The position numbers were made by a program, and so were the translations under genes. From assembly GCA_020343555.1 (NCBI GenBank), contig CP070800.1:1450477-1473699 (forward strand): a stretch of DNA of 23,223 nucleotides, written 5' to 3'. The notes under the pieces were generated by a model, which saw only the letters and a program-made list of their open reading frames with translations, was not told the DNA's origin and ran no database searches. Shown piece after piece: positions 1 through 8,672 of this stretch (the first letter of the stretch is position 1; each line of letters begins with the position of its first letter). Origin of the DNA: Dehalococcoidales bacterium. Its GTDB lineage: Bacteria > Chloroflexota > Dehalococcoidia > Dehalococcoidales > UBA2162.

Positions 1-1112
1 GGGAACCAGCTACTCCCTGGATGGGGAAATTCGTTAAAGACAATCACATTGTTGATGTTATCGGGAAACCCCCGCTGTGGTCTTTTGGCGGCAAGTATTT
101 TGCCAAAAGGACTGCCCAGGTAGTGAGTAATCTGTCCCTCGGGAGCGTTAGCAATAAGGACTATGTCACCACCACTTTCACTTACGGCTGGTAACGCAGC
201 ACTCATACCGATGTTCGATTCGTTAACCTTGGCATACGTATTGGTAATGACGATATCCATTCCGGTTACCTTGGGAGTACGATAGTGGTTTTTAGCCTCC
301 TCAACTGCTCTCGCGTGAGATGCACGCAGAGAACCGGCATAGACAGATACAGAATCTCCCCATTCATTGACGATCACTGATATTCCGAAATCGATTTTCG
401 CCAGGTCGGCAGCCTGGTCTATATCGTCGCGGAAATCATTGTTATTAATTTTACCCATCTTGCTGGCATTGTTTTGCTGGTCTTCTAAAGGTTTTTGAGG
501 TTGTGAGTGGTGATATCTGATAGTCTCTTGAGAAGCCACTCCTGGAAGGACTATTTTTCCGCCACCTCCAAAACCCGCGCCTGGATGAGGAACGCATCCT
601 GTTATGGCTATTCGTAAGTCACAGGATATTACTTCTTCATTTACGTAGACCGGTGTTTGAAACAGTTCCGTTGTTCCGACGAAAGTTCCGGCAGCAAAAG
701 GATTATGATTATAAACGCGGTATTTGGAGACAACATCTTCGCCAAGTTTCTTGGTGAAATCGGAACGATTCATTGCGCCATGCATACCCAGAGCACAAAT
801 AAATCGTATATTATTTTCATCAATACCGACCTCGATAAGTTCTTCCAGAATGTGCGGTACGATTGGAGCGGGACGGGTGATTCGAGTCTGGTCATCGAAA
901 ATTATGACAACTTCGTTCCTGTCTTTGGCCAACTGCCTGATAGTGGGTGTATCTATTGGATTGTCCAGGGCAGCTTTGATATCGTGGGATTTCAGAGCAG
1001 GACGATCGTAGCCAGTCATGTGACATATCTGAATATCCCAATAGTCTGGCAGGATAAGTTTGAGTTCACTCGTCTCATACCAAGCTTGCTGTGGTACGCT
1101 GACAGTACTCAT
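1..1112 (-). CDS. larA: LarA-family nickel-pincer racemase/epimerase homologue, C-terminus off the left edge
   Basis: I read this from the reverse strand: an open frame of 370 codons from ATG at 1112 that leaves the window. It belongs to the lactate racemase LarA family (DUF2088). The signature CVPHPGAGFGGGGK lies at residues 173-186. His111, His176, Lys186 and His202 correspond, with a 2-3 residue offset, to His108, His174, Lys184 and His200 of the Lactobacillus plantarum enzyme, which hold the nickel-pincer nucleotide. The cofactor machinery therefore looks intact. A TAA lies two codons before the ATG, which fixes the start; AAGGA lies about 13 bases upstream. Family members racemise or epimerise various 2-hydroxy acids, so the substrate is unknown. 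It is probably the last visible gene of the operon with the UxuA-like and transhydroxylase-like genes, 116 bases after its neighbour. The cofactor makers LarB, LarC and LarE are not in the window. Confidence 0.88.
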   Translation of the reverse strand, partial: MSTVSVPQQAWYETSELKLILPDYWDIQICHMTGYDRPALKSHDIKAALDNPIDTPTIRQLAKDRNEVVIIFDDQTRITRPAPIVPHILEELIEVGIDENNIRFICALGMHGAMNRSDFTKKLGEDVVSKYRVYNHNPFAAGTFVGTTELFQTPVYVNEEVISCDLRIAITGCVPHPGAGFGGGGKIVLPGVASQETIRYHHSQPQKPLEDQQNNASKMGKINNNDFRDDIDQAADLAKIDFGISVIVNEWGDSVSVYAGSLRASHARAVEEAKNHYRTPKVTGMDIVITNTYAKVNESNIGMSAALPAVSESGGDIVLIANAPEGQITHYLGSPFGKILAAKRPQRGFPDNINNVIVFNEFPHPGSSWF

Positions 1113-1228
1113 TTCTTACGTCCATCCTTGTTCATCTCAACTTTTTACTCAAGGCATAGGTAAATGTCCTGAATATTCAGCATGGCAGCGCCAGCATGGA
1201 TTGCGATTGCCATGGTCTGTGTAAATGC

Positions 1229-2329
1229 TTATCTATCTCTTTCAGCCAGTGCCCGTTGCAGACAGGCTTTCATATACCCGGTCGCGAACGCCTGGTATGT
1301 ATATGGTGATCCGACCATTTGAAGCGAATGGTCCAAATGCACTGCACCGTCATAGCCGGCATCAACGAGAGCTTTCATAGCTTTGTACATATCGTAATAA
1401 CCATTATCCGGGAAGGTTTCAAGGAAATGCGGTAGCGTGGAACTGACATTACGGAAGTGCACCTCTCTGGTTTTATTATTGGATACAAACCAATTGATAG
1501 CCTCGGTTAAGTCTGCGCCCATTCTTTCACCACCTTCCAGCCAGATACCAGCACATAAAATTATTCCTATGTTGGGGCTGTTGGCAATTTGCAGCACTTC
1601 TTTTATACTCTTAAAACTGGAAAAAATACGGGCCACTCCGGACATCTTCGTATAGCCTGGAGGATCATCCGGATGAAATCCTACAAATACCCCACACTCT
1701 TCCGCCACCGGTACAACTTTCCTGATAAAGTAGGTGAAATTCTCAATGATTTCATCACGGGTATACTCGCGCCCGAAAGCAAGTTTGTCGATTTCAAAAG
1801 TGGGTATCGGTTCATTTGCAGTTCGATCACCCCAGAGGGCTTTTCCAGAAAATTGTGTAATCGTAGGTGCTGTCTCGTCAAACTCTCTCGTATCTGCTCC
1901 CCTGACATTCGCTTCACCACCGCGACCGGTCGTCCAGACGCCGGTACCTCCCATGAAACCACTGTTCGTATAATGGAAACCGGCTTTTGATAAAGTGCGA
2001 ATCCAGTTCAGGTAATCTTCAATCAGATCATCCCGACCGGGTAGGTTCAGTACTATCTCTTTTGGTTGCATTCCAATTGGACCGAGGACAGAATAGACTT
2101 TGATACTTGCATCTTCATACCGTTTTTTTATTGAAAGAAGCCCCTCGACATTTCTTAGATGTTCCGGCAGACCTGCCACCAAAACGGTGTCCAGCCCAAT
2201 CTGCCTTGTAAAAAGCAGATATTCGTCGGTGGGTTCAGCCAGACCGGGATACATGACTATTCGTGGTGATTGGGTAGATGCGTTGCTATCAAAATTAGCG
2301 TTGTTTATTGAGAATTTGTTATCTGTCAT
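1229..2329 (-). CDS. Mannonate dehydratase (UxuA)-like TIM-barrel protein
   Basis: This 366-residue protein has the layout of the UxuA mannonate dehydratase family, which dehydrates D-mannonate to 2-keto-3-deoxygluconate. The metal ligands expected for that family are recognisable: His219 in FHPDDPP, Cys259 in ILCAGIW, His291 in VHFRNV and Asp333 in HLDH. The closing segment, GYYDMYKAMKALVDAGYDG, is also typical. The N-terminal part (YPGLAEPTDEYLLFTRQIG) is less canonical, so the substrate may be another sugar acid or polyol acid. The start is supported by GGAGTGAGGAA just before ATG. It lies 103 bases downstream of the transhydroxylase small subunit and 116 bases upstream of the LarA-like gene on the same strand, so co-transcription is likely. 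UxuA-like paralogues are, as I recall, abundant in SAR202-type Chloroflexota; that is background knowledge, not something shown here. Confidence 0.82.
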   Translation of the reverse strand: MTDNKFSINNANFDSNASTQSPRIVMYPGLAEPTDEYLLFTRQIGLDTVLVAGLPEHLRNVEGLLSIKKRYEDASIKVYSVLGPIGMQPKEIVLNLPGRDDLIEDYLNWIRTLSKAGFHYTNSGFMGGTGVWTTGRGGEANVRGADTREFDETAPTITQFSGKALWGDRTANEPIPTFEIDKLAFGREYTRDEIIENFTYFIRKVVPVAEECGVFVGFHPDDPPGYTKMSGVARIFSSFKSIKEVLQIANSPNIGIILCAGIWLEGGERMGADLTEAINWFVSNNKTREVHFRNVSSTLPHFLETFPDNGYYDMYKAMKALVDAGYDGAVHLDHSLQMVGSPYTYQAFATGYMKACLQRALAERDR

Positions 2330-2432
2330 TTCCTCACTCCTTTATCGAACTCAACACGAAATACGGTTTAGCTTTATACAGTAACTAACCTATTCTTTTC
2401 CGAATACTATTTCAGTTCGATCACTTTCGTTT

Positions 2433-3260
2433 CTATCTGATTTTTTGAAGAGATATATTACCCAGAGAAATATCCTTATCAAGTAAAATGCCGTCAATTG
2501 TGATCGGGTAATACCCTTCAGCCTTAATATTCAGGCAATAAACAGAACCTCTTTCAAGGTAATCAAACTCAAAGTCCCCATAGTTATTTGTTTTCGTGAT
2601 GTGAGTTTCACTCGTTTCATTATCAAGCAACGTAACCTCTACATTCTCCAAGCAGTCTTTACTTGCGTTGCAGTATATACTACCGGCAATAAACGTCTTC
2701 GGCAGTCCTATATAGTAAACCGCTGGTGATGTGCCATACTCAGGATGAAGCTGCTCCGCTTTTTCTATCAAGTCAGCAAGTTCTTCTTTATTTCCGAAAG
2801 TAAAGACTCTTGCCGGACAAACCTCAACGCATCTCGGTTGTTGCCAGCTTTTATCCAGGAGGTGGCTACAAAACGTACATTTCTGTGGAATTTCCAGCTC
2901 TTCGTTCCAGTAAATCCTGCCGTACCGACAAGCCGTTACTATTTGTTTTTGTCCTTTACTCTTTTTCGGATCTATGATGACTATACCATCATCCCTTTTA
3001 TATGCGGCATCATTTTTCGCAGCTTTCACACAGAGAGGATCTTCGCACAACATGCACAACTTTGGGACAAAAGTGCCTTTTACCTGGGGAAACTGTCCTC
3101 TTTCTATTTCGTCGACCTGTATCCAATACTGCCCTGTGTCAGGTTGTGCTTCGCTATATGGCAACCAGGATTGACCGGCAAACTCATCCTTGCAGGCAAT
3201 AAAGCAGTCGAAGCACGCAGTACATTTAGTTACATCAATTATTAATGCCTTCTGTCCCAT
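2433..3260 (-). CDS. Transhydroxylase-like molybdoenzyme, iron-sulfur small subunit
   Basis: This is the electron-transfer subunit of the neighbouring Mo enzyme. I chose ATG at 3260 (275 residues), not the longer frame from 3296, because GGGGAGGA sits just before it and overlaps the end of the large-subunit gene; only two bases separate stop and start. The ferredoxin part has Cys13/16/19/23, Cys69/72/77, Cys111 and Cys128/131/144/148. These twelve cysteines are exactly enough for three [4Fe-4S] clusters, with the fourth cluster of NrfC-like relatives lost. Residues from about 190 to the end form a beta-rich carboxypeptidase-regulatory/prealbumin-like domain. From memory, both three clusters and such a C-terminal barrel are features of the small subunit of pyrogallol-phloroglucinol transhydroxylase of Pelobacter acidigallici, about 274 residues. 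There is no Tat signal. A generic PsrB/NrfC-like beta subunit is the alternative. Confidence 0.85.
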   Translation of the reverse strand: MGQKALIIDVTKCTACFDCFIACKDEFAGQSWLPYSEAQPDTGQYWIQVDEIERGQFPQVKGTFVPKLCMLCEDPLCVKAAKNDAAYKRDDGIVIIDPKKSKGQKQIVTACRYGRIYWNEELEIPQKCTFCSHLLDKSWQQPRCVEVCPARVFTFGNKEELADLIEKAEQLHPEYGTSPAVYYIGLPKTFIAGSIYCNASKDCLENVEVTLLDNETSETHITKTNNYGDFEFDYLERGSVYCLNIKAEGYYPITIDGILLDKDISLGNISLQKIR

Positions 3261-3262
3261 TC

Positions 3263-5731
3263 TTATCCTCCCCATTTCTCTACTTCTACCAGGCAATGAC
3301 TAACCTGTGCAGGTACATTTGTCGACATAAACCTTGACGAGATAAGGAGGTTTACAGCACCACCTCTATCAATAGAATTCGGATTCCCCGGTTCCACCGG
3401 GTCATACTTGGCCGCACAACGGGCATGAACTACTCCAGGCCTTATCTTTTCTGTTACCCAGGCAACCAATAGAACTGCCGCTCTATCGTTGTACGTTTTA
3501 ACAACATCACCATTCTCGATACCTCTGGCACCGGCATCACTGGGATGTATCTGGAGAGGCCAGTAATGGTGCCCATCTTTATATATCCTGTGCATCCATA
3601 TTTCGCCAGTCCAGGGATCCAGGTTACCATGACTATGGTAGGAAAACTTGGCATGGGGAGTAATAAGCTGTAAAGGATATTTGTCAGTTAAAGGTGTTGT
3701 ATGACCTTCCCAGGATGGTACGTAGTGGGGTACAGGATTCCTTTCTTTATCATCGGGTAGGTTTTTCTGAAGACGCTGCGATTGAAACTCAATTTTCCCT
3801 GAAGGAGTATCAAGACCTGTTCCGGTCTCATAGAAAGACCTGAAGGCAGTTTTCGGCTGGTAATCATCAGGGATGGGTACCACAAAATAGCCTTTTTCTT
3901 TAAAGTTCTCGTAACTCAGGTATTTAGGAATGTCACTTTTTTCAAAGGTCTTTCTGATCCAGTCCTCATCCGTATTTCCTTCAGTTAATTCCTCCTCAAA
4001 TCCCAATTTGCCAGCTAACAGAGTAAGTATTTCCGAATCACTTTTTGACTCATAGAGTGGGTCTATGCATTTTTTGTGATATACGATTACGCGGTAGTTC
4101 GTTCTCCATACATTGAAGTCTGTTGATGACCACTCACTGATATCATCTCTTTCAAAATGAGTACATGCAGGAAGAACAATATCCATGAAAGGTGTTTCTG
4201 CTTCCATCCATATTGTCTGCCCTACGGTAAATTCTATTTTGGGATTTTGGTACATCTCTGCCCATCGTTTGCCTTCTGGGAGAGTCCCAAAATAATTCCC
4301 ACCTATTCTGTATATCATCTTAATTTCCGAGTACCGTGGTTCAGGGTAACTATAATGCCTGAACTGATAGTCTTCACCCCATTGAGTAGACAGACCTCCT
4401 GCGCTTATCCACTGGATTGGTGGATCAAGTATTGCTTCTGGTAGCCTGAGTTTGTAGACGTATTGGTCTATCGGATTTACAGGCTGCTTTTTTGACACTA
4501 GTTGCTGTGGTGGTGGACGGTAACTTGGGAAAGAAAAATCGAGATTTAGTGGCGAGCCACTTTGGCTATCCCATATGGTTATGCCGGGTTTCCCAAGACC
4601 TTGCATACCCTGTAAAAGAACCATCATTCTGGACCATTCAGTACCGCCCTGAGCCCGACAGGCTCCACCCATTCCTGCTCTGATACATATTGTGGTTCTC
4701 TTCGATGCCCATTCTCGTGCCAGAGCTCTGATTATCCCCGATTCAACTCCACTGATTTGTTCCGCCCATTCTGGAGTCTTTGGCACACCGTCCTCCTCTC
4801 CCATAATATACTCTTTCCACTTGTCAAAGCCGTAAGTATGTGTAGCAACATAGTCCTTATCATAGGTATCGTCAACAAACCAGATATATGCAATAGCTGC
4901 GGCTATTGCTGTATCTGTTCCTGGTCTCGGGGCAATCCATTTGTGGGCAAAACGTCTAGCCGTGAAATTACAGAAAGGATCAATGTATATTTGCTTGATT
5001 CCCAGTTCCCGTATCCAGAGTCTCCAGAGAAGGCTGTCCTGTCCTCCGTATCCCCAGTTGGATTCGGGATCGTTTGACCAGAATACAAGTAACTGGCAGT
5101 TGTTCATTACATCCTGTAACAGGTTCGTATTATCGGGAGTGCCTATTGTTTTCTGAAATCCCCAGGCATGAACGCCACCCCAAAACCAGCCTTCCCAGCT
5201 GTTAGGGTTTGACATTATCTTTGTCGTTCCTAATATATTGAAGAACCTACTGATATAACCTCCATGGGTAAAACCCCACATACTATGCCCGCCGACTAAT
5301 GGTAAAAAAGCAGCAGGACCACAACTTTGTTTTATCCTGTGTATCTCTTCTGCAACCGTATCAAGAGCCTCGTCCCAGGTTATTCTTTCGAACTCTCCCT
5401 TTCCCCTGTTAGCTACATCTCCTTTACCCCCAGGCTTGAATCCAACTCTTTTAAGGGGATGTCTCAATCTGAGAGGGTTGTAAACTCGCCCTCGTATACC
5501 AACTCCGTAGGGGGTTACCGTAGTCCTGGTTGGTGGTTCGAACGTCCTGTCTCCTACCTTTATCTCCCAGTGTGCTGCCTTGACATCCTCTTCAGTCAGA
5601 GGTAAAGGTCTTACTCTGACTATTTTGTTGTCCTTTACGTGGACCAATATAGGGCCTCCCAGAGTACACGAGGTGCATAATTTTTCCTCAGGATCAATCG
5701 GTTCTGCCGGCGGATCAGGTGGCAATATCAT
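3263..5731 (-). CDS. Pyrogallol-phloroglucinol transhydroxylase-like molybdopterin enzyme, large subunit
   Basis: This 822-residue protein is a DMSO-reductase-superfamily bis-MGD molybdoenzyme. Only CTSC (Cys19, Cys22) remains of the usual N-terminal four-cysteine cluster motif, so the catalytic subunit probably lacks an iron-sulfur cluster, as in transhydroxylase. The segment NPNSWEGWFWGG (residues 175-186) resembles the region holding the serine Mo ligand. By that reading Ser178 is the ligand, Trp179 is kept, and the catalytic Asp preceding the serine is Asn177; this is from memory and needs alignment. Dinucleotide-binding segments follow (SNDPESNWG, LITPHAKFSYHSHGNLD). There is no twin-arginine leader, so it is likely cytoplasmic. 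ATG at 5731 has AGGAGGGG upstream. Together with the cluster subunit and no membrane anchor, it fits a soluble hydroxyl-transfer or reductive enzyme acting on polyhydroxylated aromatics. The exact substrate is unknown. Confidence 0.82.
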   Translation of the reverse strand: MILPPDPPAEPIDPEEKLCTSCTLGGPILVHVKDNKIVRVRPLPLTEEDVKAAHWEIKVGDRTFEPPTRTTVTPYGVGIRGRVYNPLRLRHPLKRVGFKPGGKGDVANRGKGEFERITWDEALDTVAEEIHRIKQSCGPAAFLPLVGGHSMWGFTHGGYISRFFNILGTTKIMSNPNSWEGWFWGGVHAWGFQKTIGTPDNTNLLQDVMNNCQLLVFWSNDPESNWGYGGQDSLLWRLWIRELGIKQIYIDPFCNFTARRFAHKWIAPRPGTDTAIAAAIAYIWFVDDTYDKDYVATHTYGFDKWKEYIMGEEDGVPKTPEWAEQISGVESGIIRALAREWASKRTTICIRAGMGGACRAQGGTEWSRMMVLLQGMQGLGKPGITIWDSQSGSPLNLDFSFPSYRPPPQQLVSKKQPVNPIDQYVYKLRLPEAILDPPIQWISAGGLSTQWGEDYQFRHYSYPEPRYSEIKMIYRIGGNYFGTLPEGKRWAEMYQNPKIEFTVGQTIWMEAETPFMDIVLPACTHFERDDISEWSSTDFNVWRTNYRVIVYHKKCIDPLYESKSDSEILTLLAGKLGFEEELTEGNTDEDWIRKTFEKSDIPKYLSYENFKEKGYFVVPIPDDYQPKTAFRSFYETGTGLDTPSGKIEFQSQRLQKNLPDDKERNPVPHYVPSWEGHTTPLTDKYPLQLITPHAKFSYHSHGNLDPWTGEIWMHRIYKDGHHYWPLQIHPSDAGARGIENGDVVKTYNDRAAVLLVAWVTEKIRPGVVHARCAAKYDPVEPGNPNSIDRGGAVNLLISSRFMSTNVPAQVSHCLVEVEKWGG

Positions 5732-5763
5732 TTTTCCCCTCCTAACCTGCTATCGTGCAAACG

Positions 5764-5792
5764 ATTATATTTCAAATATGGGATATAAACAA
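5764..5792 (-). promoter_or_regulatory. Sigma70-type promoter for the transhydroxylase operon
   Basis: Reading the minus strand, TTGTTT (5792-5787) and a perfect TATAAT (5769-5764) are separated by 17 bases. The expected transcription start is near 5757, giving a leader of about 26 bases to ATG 5731, with AGGAGGGG in between. The -35 box matches only partly. Confidence 0.6.
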
Positions 5793-5953
5793 GAGAATTA
5801 ACGATAAAAAGGAAGGTTTTAATGTTATTTTAAGTACAATTCTTTATTGAAACAGATTTAGTTTATTGAATTAATTACTAATTTCTTTCCTGATTTTTGA
5901 TTTGACCATTCAGTGAGGTAAAAATTGCGTGTCGCTAAGACCATAATAGAGTA

Positions 5954-6036
5954 GTATTAGTTTCAGATCAGAGAGAAATGACTAGCTACGTATTCCTTAG
6001 CCGCTTGTCGTGGGTTCGAGTCGCACTAGGATACCA
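5954..6036 (+). pseudogene. Degenerate tRNA-Arg(CCU)-like remnant
   Basis: The stretch 5984-6036 aligns by eye with the intact tRNA-Arg(CCU) of this window (minus strand, 15999-16074) at 43 of 54 positions with one gap. It includes the anticodon-loop core TTCCT, the T-arm GTTCGAGTCGCAC and a terminal ACCA. The 5' side is poor: GTATTAG at 5954-5960 could pair weakly with CTAGGAT, the D-arm region is scrambled, the anticodon stem does not pair, and a base is missing in the acceptor strand. It is therefore probably not functional. Its orientation is opposite to that of the intact gene. The rest of the 524-base gap 5732-6255 holds the operon promoter at its right-strand end and, from 6037 on, nothing I recognise. 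Confidence 0.55.
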
Positions 6037-6255
6037 TTTTTAAGTGTCAAACAAATCCTTCATCCTCTAACTTATCTGTGCTATTTCCTATAAATTAACA
6101 CTTTGCTTTCTTGTTACCACTGCACGCCGAACGAGAAGATTAAATAGTGTCGAAATCTTCCTGAAACGGCAATTTGTAGCAGTTTAATACGACTATCAGA
6201 ATTTGCCTATTCAAATCTATCATTGCCATGGAAAAGTGCCACGTTGACTTTTAGA

Positions 6256-7560
6256 TTACTCGAGGTTTCTGATCCTTTTCACAAAGATTATGGCTGAAAC
6301 AGAAAGCACCACAAGTATCAACGCCAGACCTCCTATTGCCCACTGCACATTGCCGGTCAACTCCGTCAAAGCACCCGCCACAAAAGTACTGAAACTCATC
6401 AGACCGAATTGCATCATCATGATACTCATAAGTCGCCCAATATACACAGGATCGCTGTAATATTGTATCAGCGTAGTACCAAGTGCCATCTGGACCATCT
6501 GTCCGACTCCAACAAATCCAATAAGCACCAGTGACAGCGGATAGGACGTAGAAAGCGCGAACGAAAACAGAGCGATACCGAGGATGATATTACCTACCAG
6601 CATCATCAATCCACGCTTCTTATTCGGTAAAGACGCCAATATCAGAGAACTGATGATGGAACCGATACCGGAAACACTCATTAGAAATCCTCCAGCTTGT
6701 GGAGTTTTATGAAGTACATCCACGACGAATATCGGTAGAAGCTGCTGGAAAGGCATGGCAAGAATCGTAATTACAAGTGTAAATACCATAATCAATAGAA
6801 TTGTTTTTTCGCTCTTTAAATATTTTATTCCTTCCTTCATGGAAGATAACACATTAATTGTTGTCTTCTGAATGGTACTGGTCTTGGGAAGGAACGCTAT
6901 AAAGACAACTGAAATAAGATATGCTATAGCAGTAGTGAAATATACAGCTTCATAACCAACGTAATCTATCAGGAATCCCGCAGCCGCTGGCGCCAGTAAG
7001 CGCAACGCATTCATTCCCATGGTATTCAGTGAAATCGCGTTCATCAGATCTTCGCCTTCTACTATCTCCGGAATGATAGCCTGCATTGCAGGCATCATCA
7101 GTGCCATGATTATGCCTTGAAAAAATGATGATGCCCCCAGAATCCACCAGGACCAGGGATTTTCAGCAGTTAAAAATCCTGTCAGTAGCGTAAAACCGAT
7201 TGTGGCTGATACTATTGCCGATGCTGCCTGGCCATAAAGCATGATGTACTTCTTCTGTATTCGGTCTGCAATAACACCTCCGAAAAGTGAAAAAAGTACC
7301 ATAGGTACAGCAAAAAAGAGCGACATTGCTCCGAGTAAAAATGCAGAATCGGTCAGCTCATATACAAGGAATGAACGTGTCATCATCTGCATATTGATAC
7401 CGACCATCTGACCGAGTAATCCGCCGAAATACAGGGCGAACACCGGGTTTTTAAATGATTTGAACGTCCTGAGATTTCGCATTGAAAATCCCTGGCGCTC
7501 TCCGATTTCAGGACCGGGATCATCCATATTTCCGGACGTCCTGTGCCTGTTACTCTGCAA
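6256..7560 (-). CDS. MFS transporter, DHA3/EntS-like exporter
   Basis: This 434-residue protein has about twelve hydrophobic segments. The inter-helix motif GGVIADRIQKKYIM, after the second helix, is the classic MFS loop 2-3 signature, and the overall style matches the MFS_3 (EntS-like) exporters that use proton gradient to expel small molecules. A central cytoplasmic loop with charged residues (around residues 230-250) separates two six-helix halves. I favour the TTG start at 7560 because GGAG lies 7 bases before it; an internal ATG 12 codons downstream has only a weak site. The N-terminal 25 residues are polar and variable. It is divergent from the ferredoxin-nitroreductase gene across a 240-base gap, so the two may share regulation, for instance detoxification by reduction and efflux. 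The substrate cannot be told. Confidence 0.88.
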   Translation of the reverse strand: MQSNRHRTSGNMDDPGPEIGERQGFSMRNLRTFKSFKNPVFALYFGGLLGQMVGINMQMMTRSFLVYELTDSAFLLGAMSLFFAVPMVLFSLFGGVIADRIQKKYIMLYGQAASAIVSATIGFTLLTGFLTAENPWSWWILGASSFFQGIIMALMMPAMQAIIPEIVEGEDLMNAISLNTMGMNALRLLAPAAAGFLIDYVGYEAVYFTTAIAYLISVVFIAFLPKTSTIQKTTINVLSSMKEGIKYLKSEKTILLIMVFTLVITILAMPFQQLLPIFVVDVLHKTPQAGGFLMSVSGIGSIISSLILASLPNKKRGLMMLVGNIILGIALFSFALSTSYPLSLVLIGFVGVGQMVQMALGTTLIQYYSDPVYIGRLMSIMMMQFGLMSFSTFVAGALTELTGNVQWAIGGLALILVVLSVSAIIFVKRIRNLE

Positions 7561-7685
7561 GTTAATTCTCCACAGGAATTCTGAATTTGTTCAGGTAGTT
7601 TACTATTCGTGGCTTCATCATGGCAAATGAAAAAGATTATTCTGCAAGATGAAATTTGCTGTACAAATAATACCCATGACTAGCG

Positions 7686-7710
7686 GTTAGGCGTGAAATC
7701 CATTCCTAAC
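7686..7710. promoter_or_regulatory. Inverted repeat in the divergent promoter region
   Basis: GTTAGG (7686-7691) and CCTAAC (7705-7710) form a 6-base dyad with a 13-base spacer between the divergent MFS and nitroreductase genes. It could be an operator. It is short enough to be chance. Confidence 0.2.
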
Positions 7711-7738
7711 TAAGCGACCTTTTTAATGTGTGTTTCGT

Positions 7739-7766
7739 TTGCGCTATGCTGATTATGATGTAAAAT
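7739..7766 (+). promoter_or_regulatory. Putative promoter of the ferredoxin-nitroreductase gene
   Basis: TTGCGC (7739-7744) and TAAAAT (7761-7766) lie 16 bases apart, predicting initiation near 7773. That is downstream of the TTG at 7771 and upstream of AGGAG at 7788-7792, so it supports the TTG start at 7801. Confidence 0.4.
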
Positions 7767-7800
7767 CAATTTGATTATTAATAGATTAGGAGAAAATAAA

Positions 7801-8616
7801 TTGAATATTGTTGAAATAAATCATGATACCTGCACCAAATGCGGAATATGTAACTTTGTTTGCTCTGCAGGTTTGATCGAAAGTGATAATCAGAATTATC
7901 CTGTATCAATACCTGAATTGGATGAAGCTTGTAACCGTTGTGGAGCGTGTGTCGCAGCCTGCCCAACAGGCAGTCTGAATCATCGTGACCTTCCGTTGGA
8001 GAAATCGCCATCAATAGATAATCAGTTGAAAGTAGGTCTTGAACAATGTGAGCAATTGATTAAGAGTCGGCGTTCTGTGAGATCTTATAAGGATAAGAAA
8101 GTACCGAGAGAAGAAATAACTCGTCTTATCGATGCAGCCCGATACGCTCCCACAGGGGGTAACAGTCAGAATGTGAAATGGCTCGTGATCGATAATCAGG
8201 AAACTATGCAGCGTCTCCGTGAAATCGGTCGAACTTTCGTCATAGAAGCATTTGCAAATATTCCGGCTTATACCTCACGGCTCGAATTGTGCAAGAAACG
8301 AAGAGATGCTGGTTTTGACATATTCTTGCATGGGGCTCCAGTGCTGGTGAATACCTATGGAGAAGAAAACATGCCCATAGCAGCTATTGACAGCACTATA
8401 GCTTTGTCATATTTTGATCTATTAGCTAACAGTACGGGTTTAGGATGTTGCTGGATTGGGTTATTTTCGGCAGCAGCTAACAATCTGCCAAAGATAAAAG
8501 ATATCCTGGGATTACCTGAAGGGAATCAGGTATATGGAAGTATGATCGTAGGTTATCCAAAGTACATCTACCCACGAATACCTGTTCGTAATTTAGCAAA
8601 TATAGAATGGCTTTAG
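7801..8616 (+). CDS. Ferredoxin-nitroreductase fusion flavoprotein
   Basis: I place the start at TTG 7801 (271 residues), 8 bases after AGGAG; an earlier in-frame TTG at 7771 has no ribosome site and precedes the likely transcript start. Residues 11-21 (CTKCGICNFVC) and 44-54 (CNRCGACVAAC) are two four-cysteine motifs for a bacterial-type 2[4Fe-4S] ferredoxin. From about residue 80 a nitroreductase fold follows, with the FMN-binding SRRSVRSY motif, APTGGNSQN, and the late segment GLGCCWIGLF. Such fusions feed electrons from the clusters straight to FMN, avoiding NAD(P)H, and are typical of strict anaerobes. It is monocistronic: a divergent MFS gene lies upstream and a hairpin terminator downstream. 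The substrate could be a nitro compound, a quinone or another activated double bond; this is inference. Confidence 0.88.
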   Translation: MNIVEINHDTCTKCGICNFVCSAGLIESDNQNYPVSIPELDEACNRCGACVAACPTGSLNHRDLPLEKSPSIDNQLKVGLEQCEQLIKSRRSVRSYKDKKVPREEITRLIDAARYAPTGGNSQNVKWLVIDNQETMQRLREIGRTFVIEAFANIPAYTSRLELCKKRRDAGFDIFLHGAPVLVNTYGEENMPIAAIDSTIALSYFDLLANSTGLGCCWIGLFSAAANNLPKIKDILGLPEGNQVYGSMIVGYPKYIYPRIPVRNLANIEWL

Positions 8617-8672
8617 TTAACATTTCGTATTTGACGATCGGACATATCACAACATTGTTTCTGGGAGTTAGA

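Noticed and set aside
657..1163. Plus-strand frame of 168 codons
   Set aside because: It lies antisense to the LarA-like gene, whose minus-strand translation shows all nickel-pincer residues. The plus frame has no recognisable domain or ribosome site.
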